Below, piece by piece: positions 54,347 through 64,000 of a DNA stretch of 64,000 bases. Below the pieces are notes generated by a model. The model was not told the DNA's origin. It saw only the letters and a program-made list of their open reading frames with translations, and made no database searches. The stretch spans positions 16,043,227-16,107,226 of the forward strand of contig JARWKL010000012.1 in assembly GCA_029961685.1 (NCBI GenBank). The letters run 5' to 3'. This DNA comes from Aristolochia californica. Its lineage: Eukaryota; Streptophyta; Magnoliopsida; Piperales; Aristolochiaceae. A program made the translations under genes and the position numbers. Every line of letters starts with the position of its first letter. Position 1 is the first letter of the stretch.

Positions 54347-55431
54347 TTATTTTGATATCTTAGCCACTAATCCTTTTAGTATAGAGGCTATAGATGTTGA
54401 GGTAGCTCTTTTTTGGTCTTCGGGAAGGTTGTCCCACCAATGAGCTACGTTACCCTGTAAAGCATGGGTAAAGAAGTTAAATGCAGAATCTTTATCCCAA
54501 GATTCATGCATATTTGCAGCATTCCTCATGCTTCTTTCGCATTCTTTAAGGACTTTTTCTCCATCCTTGGGGCAATCCAAGTTGAGATGAAATCCAAAAG
54601 GGTTTATGCTATCTATGGATTGGTGTCCTTTGGTAGCATGTGATGGATCGACATTTGTGAATTTTTTCGAATACCTTTGTCCTCCCAGAGATATTTTGGA
54701 GTGGGAGAAACTTTCTCTTTCTCGAGAGTTATTTGTTGTGTGATTGCAAAAATTGTCTCGAAAGCTGTCTTCCATGTGGGTATCTCGTACCCTTGAAGTT
54801 TTTGCTTCATGTTGGTTACTACCTCAAAGCATTCTGAATTTTTTACCAAGATCATCTGCCTTTTTGTCTTTATCAAAGTAGTCTGTTGTCTTGGTATTTT
54901 CTATTGCAACTTTGTCAGATTCCCATGTCTCTGGGTCACTGTCTTGTTGCTCTTGTTGTTTACTAGAGGATGGTTTTTCCTCTTGAACATAATAAATCGG
55001 TTGGCGACCGAAAGTATTATATTCTGCGTAAACTTCATCATCTATTGAGGATGATGGTTTTGAAGTGATCCTGAAGGCTGAAGGTTCTGGATCTTTTTTC
55101 CTAGGTGCTAGGCAAGGTGCTATGTACACTAGGTTTTTAAGCCATCCGGTAATGTCAGGAAAGCCAAAAGGTGATGGAGTTTCCATATCCATTAAATAGA
55201 AAAACTCATCCATTTTCACAAAGCTAAGAGGTTTAGCTTTTTTGTAATTGTTTTGATCTTGCATCGTAGTCTGTCGATGCAAACAGTATATCTTTCCCAA
55301 TGGAAATAGTACATTTCCATTGAATGGATTGTGTAGTCTTCAGGTTGAAGCATGTTTCTTACTAAGAGAGTAAAGGCAATGCCATCTCTCTTTCTTTGTA
55401 AACGATCTAAAAGTTTCTTCTTGTAGATCAT
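54347..55431 (-). pseudogene. Pararetroviral central region, broken
   Basis: Overlapping frames include KMDEFFYLMDMETPSPFGFP near 55200, an acidic Ser/Gln-rich linker near 54960, and WDKDSAFNFFTHALQGNVAH near 54490 (a capsid-like helical segment ending AHWWDNLPEDQK). It presumably represents the N-terminal part of the coat protein and the protein before it. Confidence 0.5.
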
Positions 55432-55486
55432 TTATTTTCGGAGAATGAAAACCAAATCTTCTAGGAATTGCTTAGATAGCATATTC

Positions 55487-55967
55487 TTAAAGTTTGAGTT
55501 GTTCAATCATGATTTGATGTTTCAGGTCTTGGATAACTCGTTTTAATCCTTCTGGACCGAGTCCTAAAAATCGTCCATCTCGGATTATTCTTCTTCCTTC
55601 ATTGTTGTAGTCTAAAACTAAAGGATTTTCCTCTAACTCTTTGAGTCTTTCTTGAACTCGTAAGAACCGATCTTTCAATTGTCGAATCCAGACCTTCTGG
55701 AATTCGATTTGATTATCATACCTTTTTGGCATGATATATGCTCTCAGTCGCGAATAGTTGATAGGTCTTACTACAGGGATAGACCTAATTTGTTCCATAT
55801 TGGAACTCTAAATTTTTGGTACATTTGTGGATTACAAATATTGTTTGGGATGTGACCGGGTTTGGGTCGTAACTGTTTTGGGAGTATGTATACCTAAACA
55901 GATTATACTTCCATGTGTTTTTACCTTGGAAGTGGATGTAGTAACCAAAGTTTGAGTCATGAACCAC
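55487..55967 (-). pseudogene. Pararetroviral upstream ORF
   Basis: A 103-codon frame from 55798 begins MEQIRSIPVVRPINYSRLRA and is helical and charged (RFLRVQERLKELEENPLVLD). A short frame before it (55967-55785) repeats at 41089-41285. The role is unknown, and by position it could be part of a movement or virion-associated protein. I do not recognise either domain. Confidence 0.4.
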
Positions 55968-55985
55968 TACAAATCTTGTGTATTC

Positions 55986-57419
55986 ATTTTTGTGTTAATG
56001 GCCTTTGCATTAACCTTAGTTTGAAAAATAAACTTCAAAAAAAAAAAAAAAGAACTTAAAAAAAAAAAAAGGTGAGAAAACAAAAAACATAAGAGGAAAA
56101 AGTATAAAATTTGATAGTAAAGTTAACAAACCTATTTTCCCTCTCTTTTAGGTTTGTTTGTCGTAGAAGCTAACACATATAGATGCTACTTATTGGATGA
56201 TACTTCTGATACTTTAAAGATGTGGTAATAGATGTTAAAAGGCACTTTTAAAAATATTAGTATATTCGTAGCAACGGAGTAGTATAGGAGTAAAAGTTAT
56301 ATAAATAGAACAAAACAAGCTATTGTATATTGTTCTATTTATATATGGTATACCATAAAAATAAGTTGTTCTGTAAATTGTTATCAAATATAGGGTTGAT
56401 CCAATATGAAAAACCATTTGGTGCGAAACATGCAAAATGGATATCTCAACCATCGAAGAAAGAAAATAAAAAAAAACAAAAAAATAAATCAAAATAACTT
56501 TTGAACAATAACTCACTTTTACAAATGCACTCACTTAGCTTTTGATTTGGCTCCTGACTTGGTTACAAAGAACTTGAGCCAGCTTTGGAGGAAGGATAGA
56601 AGAATGAAGATAGTATCACACCTACGTGGGTCAGATAGAATGAGTAGAATCAATTAGGGTAGTTTTATTTTAGCAAGTCTTTTTAGTTTAGTGTTTCATT
56701 TGATGTAGAAGAATACGTGTGTATGGCTCATAAAGGAATCTCCCTAATAAAGCTACGTGAGAGACTAGAAGAGAAGATAACTATCTAGGAGATAGTTTAT
56801 TTGTTTCTTGCTTTAGTTATAGATGTGGGAAAGCATTAGTCCTAGAGAAGAATTGCCCAATACTAAAGCTTGCCCAATACTAAATCTCTCTATAAATGTA
56901 AGTTCTCAAAGCCTTTGACGCATTTGTCCTTGATCTAGCTTTGGCTAATCCAAGGCATCTTCATCGATGATTTAAAAGTCATTAGGTGGCTAACCTCTAA
57001 TAAAAGGGTGTTTATTGGCATAAGGAGTTTCACTTGCTCAACCATCCACCTAAGGAGGACTGCCCTTGGCAAAAGTAAGCATCTTCAGTTCTCAACTCCA
57101 TCTCTTTCACTCGAAACTAACTTAGTTCCTTATTTCAACCTAGACATCACTTCACCACTCTATAGCTCGAATTATAGTAGGTTCCTACAGTCCAGTCAGT
57201 GTTTGGAATCCTATAGTTCAAGTGTTTTAATATTTGTTGAATAAAGTAAACATATACTAGATCACACAAGTTCTATAGTATTCAAATGAGTCTAGCTATC
57301 ATATGCTGAGTCTTATTCAAGTCCTATAAGTCCTCATCTATCCTAGTCATTCCCCAAGAATCCTCTCTTAGCCAAGGGAACATTCACAAGTCCACTCAAT
57401 AGTGTCCTTGTACCACCAC
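55986..57419. other. Viral flank and spacer, no gene
   Basis: Poly-A-rich tracts at about 56037-56070, the palindrome TATGGTATACCATA near 56344, then ordinary sequence. The frame at 57008-57244 is not recognised. Confidence 0.35.
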
Positions 57420-58011
57420 AAGTCTACTCCAAGGTGGGAGCCTCCATGATCACATGAGGTGGCATGATGACTCTCACAATACTTACAGAGCCAAAATTAT
57501 TATGGAAGCAAATCTCATAGAAGAGTTTCCGTTTAAAGGTATTTTAGTTATGTTACAATGTGGGACCCACCATGGTGCACGAGCTGGTGGGAGCCACCAT
57601 GAAGACGTGGGATACCAAGAAGAGTCCTCACCCAAGCTAGCACTGGTTAAGAAGATAAGAAGCACAAGTTGAAATAAGTCAGAAGACTTGAAGATCAAGT
57701 GGGACCCACAAAGATACCACGAACTGGAATCTTATCAATATGAGCTGGAAGGTCACATGGGACCCACAAGGATAAGGCCACGAGCTGGCCTCCATTATTT
57801 CCACGTTATTGAAGAAGAGTTATAGTTCAACTTATATTAAAACTCTATTAGATTGTGTTATCCTTTCATGATAGATTTATCTTAGAGAGTTAGAGTTGGA
57901 ATGTAATTAGGAGATTTAAAGGTTAATTATATAAAGACTTTATCACTTCCTCTATTATAAATAGAGGTGTTGTAATTTGGAATTAATCAAGTTCTACAAT
58001 TCTCTCTTGAG

Positions 58012-58050
<39 letters not shown>

Positions 58051-58169
58051 TTGGCACACACCTTGTTCCTCTTCTCTTCTTCTCTCTACCCGAGAGCCTT
58101 CTTCCCCTTTTCTCCTTTTTCTTTCTCTCTTCCCTTGCTCGGAATATTGGAAAAGGGATCCTAAATTCA
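57420..58169 (+). repeat. 5' LTR of copia C4
   Basis: Ends at 58169 (CTAAATTCA), followed by primer site TGGTATCAGAGC at 58173-58184. It contains several GTGGGACCCAC motifs, the palindromic TATA block at 57949-57967, and a CT-rich end with (CT)n at about 58014-58047. The left boundary is uncertain; similarity to the C3 LTR begins near 57460. Confidence 0.65.
58014..58047 (+). repeat. (CT)n microsatellite
   Basis: About 17 consecutive CT units in the C4 LTR, downstream of its TATA block, where the 5' untranslated RNA would begin. Confidence 0.9.
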
Positions 58170-58294
58170 ACTTGGTATCAGAGCATTAAATTTAAGATCT
58201 CTACATCAAAAGGAATGCTCTAAGAAGATATGATCAACACCACTCATAGAAGGCTCCTTGTGAAGGAAGATCAAAAAGTGTGAGATAAGTTTCT

Positions 58295-58470
58295 TATGAG
58301 CATACGAAATGAAGTTTCTTGGTGTTCTATGTTGCATGCCTATGCTACTTCTGGCAAGTTTGAAGATGCACATAAATTGTTCGATGGCATGCCTATCTGA
58401 AACTGTATTGCCTGGAATTCAATAATTAGCGGTTATGTTAAAAGGGGACATTGTATTCATGAATGTCTTG
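58295..58470 (+). pseudogene. Captured PPR-protein fragment of G5
   Basis: Reads IRNEVSWCSMLHAYATSGKF, EDAHKLFDGMPI, stop, NCIAWNSIISGYVKRG: two and a half PLS-type repeats. The stop is TGA where CGA (Arg) would fit, a typical CpG decay. Confidence 0.8.
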
Positions 58471-59400
58471 CAGCGGTGGGAGGACAAACTTCTGGCAACA
58501 AAACAGATGTAGGTAGTTGTGCTATTTTTCTCTCCAATATTGGTGCAAAGTCTGATGCTACTATCAGTTTTAGGGGTACCTCATATCATTTACCTACTTG
58601 GTCTGTGAGCATCCTATCTGATTGCCAAAATGTGGTCATCAACACAACAAAGATTAACTCTCCAACTACTCATTTGGTGATGAGAAGCCTTAAGTCTAGT
58701 TCCCAAAATATTGTTGGTTCTTCATAAGTATTCCAGTCAGGTTGGAATTGGGTGATTGAACCTGTGGGCATCTCACAAAGCAGACTCCTTCGCAAAATCT
58801 AGACTGGTGGAGCAAATTAATACTACTGCCGATGTTAGTGACTATTTGTGGTATTTGACCAAGGGACCCAATAATGAGCTCCATGCTTTTGTCAATGGGA
58901 AACTTGCCAAGAATGGATGGGGAGACAGTGGCAATGCAGAAGTTACCATGGAAAAGGACATTACACTTGCACTTGGGAGAAACATTATGGATTTCTTAAG
59001 TGCTACAATTGGTCTCCAGAACTATGGGGCATTCTTTGATACTTGGCGTGTTGAAATTTCTAGCTATGTTAATCTAAAGGGGACCAGTGCAACACTAGAT
59101 CTATCTTCACGTCAATGGATGTATCAGCCTAGATTGAAAGGTGAGGAATTAGGCCTTTTAGGTGGTGGGTCATCACAGTGGATCTCAGGTTCCAACTTTC
59201 CTATGACTCAACCTCTGCTATGGTATAAAATAAACTTTGATGCTCCATATGGAAATGATCCCATTGCCATAGATTTTACTGGCATGGGGAAGGGTGTGGC
59301 ATGGGTTAATAGCCAAAGCATGGGACACTATTGGGCCACTCATGTTGCTTCAGAGAATGGTGGTGCCAATTATTGTAATTACAGAGGAGCTTCTCATAGG
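58470..59400 (+). pseudogene. Captured beta-galactosidase fragment
   Basis: Plant beta-galactosidase (glycosyl hydrolase 35), a secreted cell-wall enzyme. The text covers the C-terminal beta domains: GSCAIFLSNIGAKSDATISF near 58510, YHLPTWSVSILSDCQNV near 58590, DVSDYLWYLT near 58830, then an internal gap, LHAFVNGKLAKNGWGDSGN near 58880, ATIGLQNYGAFFDTW near 59005, LKGEELGLLGGGSSQW near 59140 and AIDFTGMGKGVAWVNSQSMG near 59270. No introns interrupt 930 bp although plant genes of this family are highly split. The active-site domain is not included. One frameshift region near 58740-58830. Confidence 0.85.
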
Positions 59401-59519
59401 CTCGTTCATGGATGCAACCTCTCCCTCCATGGTGCGGTGCTACATTGGAGAGCTTACCTCATTTCCGGCATCCAGAACTCGAGCATGAAGACAAACTCTT
59501 TCTTCGGGGGGTGGGGTGA

Positions 59520-59956
59520 TGTTATGGACTCAATAGCAGGTCGAGTCATTCAGATGTGTTGTGGTTGAGTCATGAAGTTATTTAAGTTAATTGTTTTTCT
59601 TTCAATGTGCTTTTCCTTCATTTTATTTCAATTGTTGAGTTAGTATGTCATAGGGGCATTATTATAATTATTTCTTTTGAACTCTAGTTGGCGCCAACCC
59701 TACTTAAAGGGGAAAAGTGGAATAGGAAAGTAAGTCTTGATTTTAGGTTAAACAAGGGATTTGGAGTTCTCCACAATGAACTCTAGGCTGTGTGTTCTCC
59801 TTAATAAACCTAGGGCATGCATTCTCCTCAACGAACCTAAGGATGTGTGTTCTCCTCAAGGAACCTAGGGTTTCAAGTTCCCCTTCGAGCTTGCTTATCT
59901 CCTCCTCTTCCTCCTTCTCCATTGCAAATCATTGTGTGAGATCCGGGACCATAACA
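59520..59956 (+). repeat. 3' LTR of G5
   Basis: 437 bp. It aligns with the G4 LTRs (shared TTGGCGCCAACCCTACTT and AGGTTAAACAAGG blocks) and contains three degenerate copies of an AACCTAGG/GTGTGTTCTCCTCAA unit at about 59785-59870. Confidence 0.85.
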
Positions 59957-60340
59957 CTTGCTGTAACTCCTTGACACTATTTGCAAAGGAGGAAACTTGC
60001 CTAATTTAGGCAAACCTGGTTTAAGAAAGGTGTTGTTGTTCTCCTTGACACTCACGTGAACGTCCTCCTTGATTATTAAGGAGTGTTTGAAGGTTCCCTA
60101 AGACTGAAATTTCAGTTCAGCTCACATTATTATTAGTTATCCTAAACTCTATTAATTCTTGCCTATGCAATTTCAATTCTGCATGCATACGTAGGTATAA
60201 GTGCAAAGGGACAAATCAACACCTTTACATCTGATTTCAGTGATTTAAGGCTTTCAATGTATTGCTCTTTTTCATCCCTTATAAGAGCAAAGTGTTGTTA
60301 GTACTTGAGTAATTGACTGATATTTTATAACTGAGGATTT
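59957..60340 (+). other. C4 leader, continued
   Basis: Non-coding DNA between G5 and the C4 gag. No gene. Confidence 0.4.
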
Positions 60341-61010
60341 ATGTTTTACAATGGCTGGTAAGAGTGATTTACTTAAAACCACTACGGTTTATTTGAAAGG
60401 ATTGTAGAACTGTCTAAGTTGGTCCCAATCAGTAAGGTGGTTCCTTATATTCTAGAACCAATAGTTTGCAAAAATTATACAATATTTTTCAAACAATGTA
60501 TAAAACTAAACAAGGAGAGCTTGCCGATTTAGGGGGCTTATTCAAAAATAAAAGATTGCACAGTCGTACTCCACTGATATTGCGATTCAGGAACAGCAAC
60601 AAGAAGCATTAGCATGCACTATTTGCCTTGCTAATATCAAACCATATCTTGAGGTAACCAAATATCAAATTCTTAGCTCCGTTGCTCTTCCCTCCTTTGA
60701 TGATATATTAGCCACATTAATACATATCCTTGATCCATCCTCCACCTCACAAACTGATCTTTCATTAGTTATGTACTCAGTAATATGGGTGGAGGTTCAA
60801 GTAATAGGGGACGAGGAAGAAATACTAAAGATAGTCATGGCAGGCGTGGTAGGACTGGGCAAAACTCTTCTAACCATGAGAACTAGATTTGTACTTAGTG
60901 TGGAGGCCTAAACCACTTGGTTGACACAAGTTGGAAAATTCATGGTAAACTAGATTGGGTTATAGCAAATCAAGTATCCACAACTAATGGCGATAAGAAT
61001 GAAGTCAAAC
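60340..61010 (+). pseudogene. C4 gag (UBN2 type), degraded
   Basis: Copia gag pieces in several frames: LSWSQSVRWFLI near 60415, AIQEQQQEALACTICLANIK near 60585, YLEVTKYQILSSVALPSFDD near 60650, and a knuckle remnant with CGGLNHLVDTSW near 60900. The element seems to end by about 61030. Confidence 0.75.
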
Positions 61011-61019
61011 TTGAGACCC

Positions 61020-61575
61020 CTACAATATGTTTTTTTCTTTAGTTTCCTTTAAATCTTCTATAAATCGGTCAATTAAGTAAAAAAATTAACTGTTCCATTA
61101 TTTCTTTTGTTTGGAAACTGAGAATCATTGAGAGAAAAGAAAACGAAAAAAAAAAAAATCAGTTAATAAATTTTCTCTCACAAAATGATGAAATTTTGGG
61201 AGGAAAAAAAAAACTAGAAATCCGGACACCCCTCCCCATCCCCTTACACCTCTTGACTTTATTCAATTGTTAGTTCATGTAACAGTATATTATTACTATG
61301 TAATTATAAGAATGACCCATTTTAACATTATATATAGTTGGGACTTGGGAAATAAAAGTATATTTTTCTTTCACGCTGCAAATTATCTTTGTCTTTTTCG
61401 TAAATGAATGCACACGGATATCTGGCGTCGTATTGGGACCCCCAGGAAGTGCTACAAATCGTGAATGCATCAAAACATCTCAAATATAATATATGATACA
61501 AAAACTTAGATATATTTATTTATTTCGAAAAACCCACGCGTCCTACAACGCTTTACCGCTTCCCCAGAAAAGGAG
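61020..61575. other. 3' flank of the SDR gene, no gene
   Basis: AT-rich with A-runs at 61148-61158 and 61206-61214. The gene's 3' UTR must lie here on the minus strand; AT-rich AATATAA-like signals occur near 61480-61490 but no single poly(A) site can be chosen. Confidence 0.35.
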
Positions 61576-62385
61576 TTACACATATCCCCCGTTCACCCGA
61601 ACAATCTGCCCGTTAATCCATTCGCCTGCATCGCCGGCAAGATGGCCAACGGTGGGAGCCACATCGCGAGGGGTGCCGAGTCGACACAGCGGACTCTCGT
61701 CAATGTACTTCTGCACCTCCTCCTCGCTCTTCCCCGCGTAGAACAAGGGCGTTGCAATCGGACCCGGCGCGACGGAATTAGCCGTTATTCGGGTCCCCTT
61801 CAGCTCCTTGGCCATGATCCGCACCATCGTCTCCACCGCCGCCTTCGATGAGGTGTAGGCGCCATAGAGCGGCCGCGCAGCCGCCACCGTCGACGACCCA
61901 ATGGTTATGATCCTGCCGCCTCCCCCACGCACCAATCGATTGGCGGCCTCCCGGCAGCACAAAAAGGTGCCCTTCGCGTTCACGGCGTATGTCCGATCCC
62001 ACGAGTCCTCCGTCGTGTCCGCCACCGTCGGGTAGGTGGTGTCGCATATCCCCACGCAGTGGACTAAGATGTGGATGTCAGGGCCGAAGGTCTGCTCCGC
62101 GTGGTCGAACATCGCCTTCACGTCACCGGCCTTGCTCACATCTGTTCGAATCCAACTGAATTGCTGCGCCTGCGCTTCATGAACATTCGATTCGGCCGCC
62201 GGTCGGATATCGGCCAAGACCACTTTCGCTCCCAGGGTTGCCAGGTGAAGAGCAATTTCTTGGCCGATGCCACCAGATGAGCCGGTCACAATGGCCACCC
62301 TACCGGCAAGAGGAAGAGTAGCCACGGATCCTCCGCGCTGCAAGCCATTTTCCGATGAACTGCCGCCCGCCTCTGGAAGCGTCAT
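61576..62385 (-). CDS. Short-chain dehydrogenase/reductase, single exon
   Basis: Intact 269-codon gene, likely NAD(P)(H)-dependent reduction of an aldehyde or ketone. It is closest in style to the plant aldehyde reductase-like SDRs, which are also usually intronless. Rossmann fold with cofactor loop TGSSGGIG (residues 34-41), an acidic residue after beta 2 (LADIR, Asp 59) that tends to favour NAD, Asn 136 in VNAKG, catalytic Ser 164 (TIGSS), Tyr 177 and Lys 181 (YTSSK), PG motif VAPGPIATP (206-214), and the conserved end INGQIVRVNGGYV. About 25 extra Ser/Gly-rich N-terminal residues precede the fold; no clear transit peptide. Start chosen as the first ATG of the frame. It is GC-rich, unlike its surroundings. 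A TATA-like CTTATAACTA lies about 70 bp upstream of the ATG (62453-62461). Substrate unknown. This is the only credible working host gene here. Confidence 0.9.
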   Translation of the reverse strand: MTLPEAGGSSSENGLQRGGSVATLPLAGRVAIVTGSSGGIGQEIALHLATLGAKVVLADIRPAAESNVHEAQAQQFSWIRTDVSKAGDVKAMFDHAEQTFGPDIHILVHCVGICDTTYPTVADTTEDSWDRTYAVNAKGTFLCCREAANRLVRGGGGRIITIGSSTVAAARPLYGAYTSSKAAVETMVRIMAKELKGTRITANSVAPGPIATPLFYAGKSEEEVQKYIDESPLCRLGTPRDVAPTVGHLAGDAGEWINGQIVRVNGGYV

Positions 62386-62815
62386 GGTGGAGGAATATTG
62401 CAGGAATTGAGGAGCAGTGATGACTGAACAAGGGGTGGAGGAGAAGGCCCTAGTTATAAGCTTTTGGATGGAATTCTACAGGAAAAGGAAATCGGTGTAA
62501 ATTCAAACAATTACAGCAGATAAAGATGATTACAGTAAAGATTCCATCCTTCTGCTGATGCTGTCTGTATATTAATTGGTATGGGCGATGAGTAAATGAA
62601 TACACCTACGTAAATTGATTGATATGGGCCGTGAGTAATTGACTACACCTAACATTAGCCAGTACGATCGTATCGTCATCACATCCAATCCAGACCGTAC
62701 TGATCACTGGGGCAAAAATACGGTCACCGTTACAGACAAGATCTATATGAATCACCCGTCGGGTCCGGGTTGGTTTCCCCAAACCCTACCTGCCACATGT
62801 GGTTTAATAAACATA
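62386..62815 (-). promoter_or_regulatory. Upstream region of the SDR gene
   Basis: Includes the TATA-like element near 62453-62461. The part 62560-62815 is duplicated, diverged and in opposite orientation, at 41757-42010, with several conserved short blocks (TGATCAGTACGG, TTACTCACGGC). Confidence 0.45.
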
Positions 62816-62915
62816 ACATAAATTTTTAACTTTAATGAGAGCAAACTGATCTAATACGAAATATTATTTCAACAGTTTTATCGATAACACACAAAATGGT
62901 TATTTGATCTAATAA

Positions 62916-63690
62916 GATACCATTTTGCATGTTTCCTACTAAATAATTTTTTTTATTCGATTAATCATGTTAATTGGATTATTTAAGTAATAAAAAATTT
63001 ATTTAAAATATTTTTATATGGATATTTATACCTTTTTATTTTAAAAAGAAAGTAAAAAAAATTAATTGAGGAAAATTAAAAAAAAAAAATAAGCTTCAAA
63101 ATTGAAACCTGAATTTATCTTCCCGAATCCCACCTTTAGCCTTAGTCATGTTGTGATCGTTTCAGACGTCAGATAACAATTTTGCATGTTTTTTACCAAA
63201 TGATTTTTCATATTAAATCAATTATTTTAATTGGAGTATTTAAAGCATAAAAAATTTATTAAAATTTTTTTATATGAACGTCTATACCTTTTTTATTTTA
63301 AAAAAGTACAAAAAAATAAATTAATTAAGGAACTTAAAGAAAAAAATCGGGCTTCAAAATTGACGACCGATTTTTTCTTCCCGTGAATCCCACCTTTTGC
63401 CCTAGTCCCATTGTCATCATCTCAGGCGGTTGAGATAGCCGTTTTGCATGTTTCTTATAAAATAATTTTTCGTATTAAATTAACTGTGTTAATCAGAGTA
63501 TTTAAGGAATACAAATTTTATTTGAAATATTTTTTATATGGATGTTTATACCCTTTTATTTTAAAAAAAAAAGTACAAAAAATAATTTAATTGAGGAAAC
63601 TTAAAGAAAAAAAATGGGCATCTAAATTGAAACCCGGTTTTTTCTTGGCCTGAATCCCACTACAGCCCTAGTCCAGTAGTCGTCGTCGAT
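62916..63690. repeat. About 250-bp tandem repeat, three units
   Basis: Units marked by TTTTGCATGTTT at about 62932, 63180 and 63442, then AT-rich text, TATACCTTTTTATTTTAAAA, and TCCCACCTTTAGCC-like ends. Identity between units is moderate. Non-coding, upstream of the SDR gene. Confidence 0.8.
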
Positions 63691-64000
63691 TCATCATTTA
63701 CTAGACTCGTCGTCGTTTCATTTTCGTCACGGTTTTATTTTCCGTCACGTTTTTCCTCACAGATTCATCTTTCGTCCTCGTCCTATTGTCCTCGTCGATT
63801 CATCATTTACTAGACTCGTCGTCGTTTTATCTTTCGTCACGTTTCATCTTTCGTACCCTAAATTAAAAGTTTCATCGTCGGCGCCGCAGACATATATGAT
63901 AAATATTTCAGTCATCATCCAATCATCCAGTATTCAATCTTTTTTTATCTTTCGGTCATCATCCAAGACATAACTGATAAATATTTCAGTCATCATCCAA
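63680..64000. repeat. TCGTCG-rich and short direct repeats
   Basis: TCGATTCATCATTTACTAGA occurs at about 63688 and 63798, and TGATAAATATTTCAGTCATC at about 63897 and 63973. The last 300 bp are rich in TTTCGTCAC and TCGTC. No gene seen up to the window end. Confidence 0.7.

Larger units (their letters stand above)
52880..55985 (-). mobile_element. Endogenous pararetrovirus (Caulimoviridae) fragment
   Basis: Integrated viral sequence on the minus strand. In genome order it has several broken frames (55970-54350), a coat-protein region with the caulimovirid zinc finger (about 54350-53640) and an aspartic protease region (about 53490-53283). Reverse transcriptase and RNase H are not found further on, so the copy is truncated after protease. 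There are many stops and frame changes, so it is not infectious as it stands. No LTRs flank it, as expected for this family. The genus cannot be assigned by eye. Confidence 0.65.
58295..59956 (+). mobile_element. Gene-capturing gypsy G5
   Basis: Plus-strand element inside the C4 leader. The right end is a full chromovirus LTR (59520-59956, TGTTATGGACTCAATAGC to GACCATAACA), preceded by polypurine TCGGGGGGTGGGG and chromodomain tail codons (ATLESLPHF ... LEHEDKLFLRGGG). To the left are captured host sequences: a PPR fragment then beta-galactosidase. No left LTR is visible; the PPR text starts at about 58295 directly after C4 leader sequence. The target duplication is unclear. Confidence 0.65.

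Noticed and set aside
58304..58320. CTTGG next to TGTT as left target duplication of G5 (against CTTGC after 59956)
   Set aside because: The PPR text reads continuously through this point (NEVSWCSM), so the junction must lie further left and the match is chance.
61642..62280. Plus-strand and other-frame open frames over the SDR gene
   Set aside because: Shadows of the GC-rich SDR coding sequence on the minus strand, which has a complete set of family motifs.

Overview
The window is plant nuclear DNA, from a land plant and probably an angiosperm with a large, repeat-rich genome. The evidence is Ty1/copia and Ty3/gypsy chromovirus polyproteins with initiator-Met tRNA primer sites, an autonomous PIF/Harbinger transposon, an endogenous pararetrovirus, TTTAGGG-type sequence, a plant snRNA-type promoter, and fragments of plant genes (PPR proteins, vacuolar H+-pyrophosphatase, beta-galactosidase, NAP1, poly(A)-binding protein). 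The species cannot be named from the sequence. Only one ordinary host gene looks intact: an intronless short-chain dehydrogenase/reductase at 61576-62385 on the minus strand. Almost everything else is mobile DNA in nested layers.

Layout. 1-921: LTR and leader of an old copia. 922-19218: one minus-strand copia (C1) with both LTRs and a perfect 5-bp target duplication (AAACA), inflated to 18.3 kb by later insertions. These are a gypsy/TRIM composite (2752-6285, duplication CATTC), a gene-capturing gypsy G2 (7514-14330, duplication CCTTG/TCTTG) that itself holds a TRIM (8601-9014) and a second gypsy G1 (11654-13977, duplication GAGGA), and a hAT-like unit (16548-18278). 19500-22013: a decayed plus-strand copia (C2). 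22039-37153: a plus-strand copia (C3) split by a TRIM (25041-25365, AATTC), a gene-capturing gypsy G4 (25753-28461, GGTTC), two non-coding LTR elements (29049-31703 and 32678-35512) and a solo LTR (35631-36121).

37497-40951: a non-autonomous Harbinger relative carrying an RNA-helicase-like gene end. 41089-42010: a pararetrovirus-related scrap and a diverged duplicate of the upstream region of the dehydrogenase gene. 43086-49945: an autonomous Harbinger element with a MYB/SANT-like ORF, a DDE transposase and two tandem arrays. 50160-51370: pyrimidine-rich degenerate tandem repeats. 51385-51560: a U1-snRNA-like unit with a plant snRNA promoter. 52880-55985: an endogenous caulimovirid fragment (coat protein and protease recognisable, reverse transcriptase absent). 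57420-61010: another plus-strand copia (C4) interrupted by gene-capturing gypsy G5 (about 58295-59956). 61576-62385: the dehydrogenase gene. 62916-64000: short tandem repeats.

The strongest unusual signal is that three gypsy elements (G2, G4, G5) share one plan. Most of gag-pol is missing. Its place is taken by host coding sequence that runs on without introns, always including pentatricopeptide-repeat sequence, and joined to the last few dozen codons of the chromodomain, the polypurine tract and the 3' LTR. This looks like a non-autonomous chromovirus lineage that captures spliced host mRNAs. The Harbinger family in the same window also appears to carry host sequence. I read all coordinates and similarities by eye, without alignment software.
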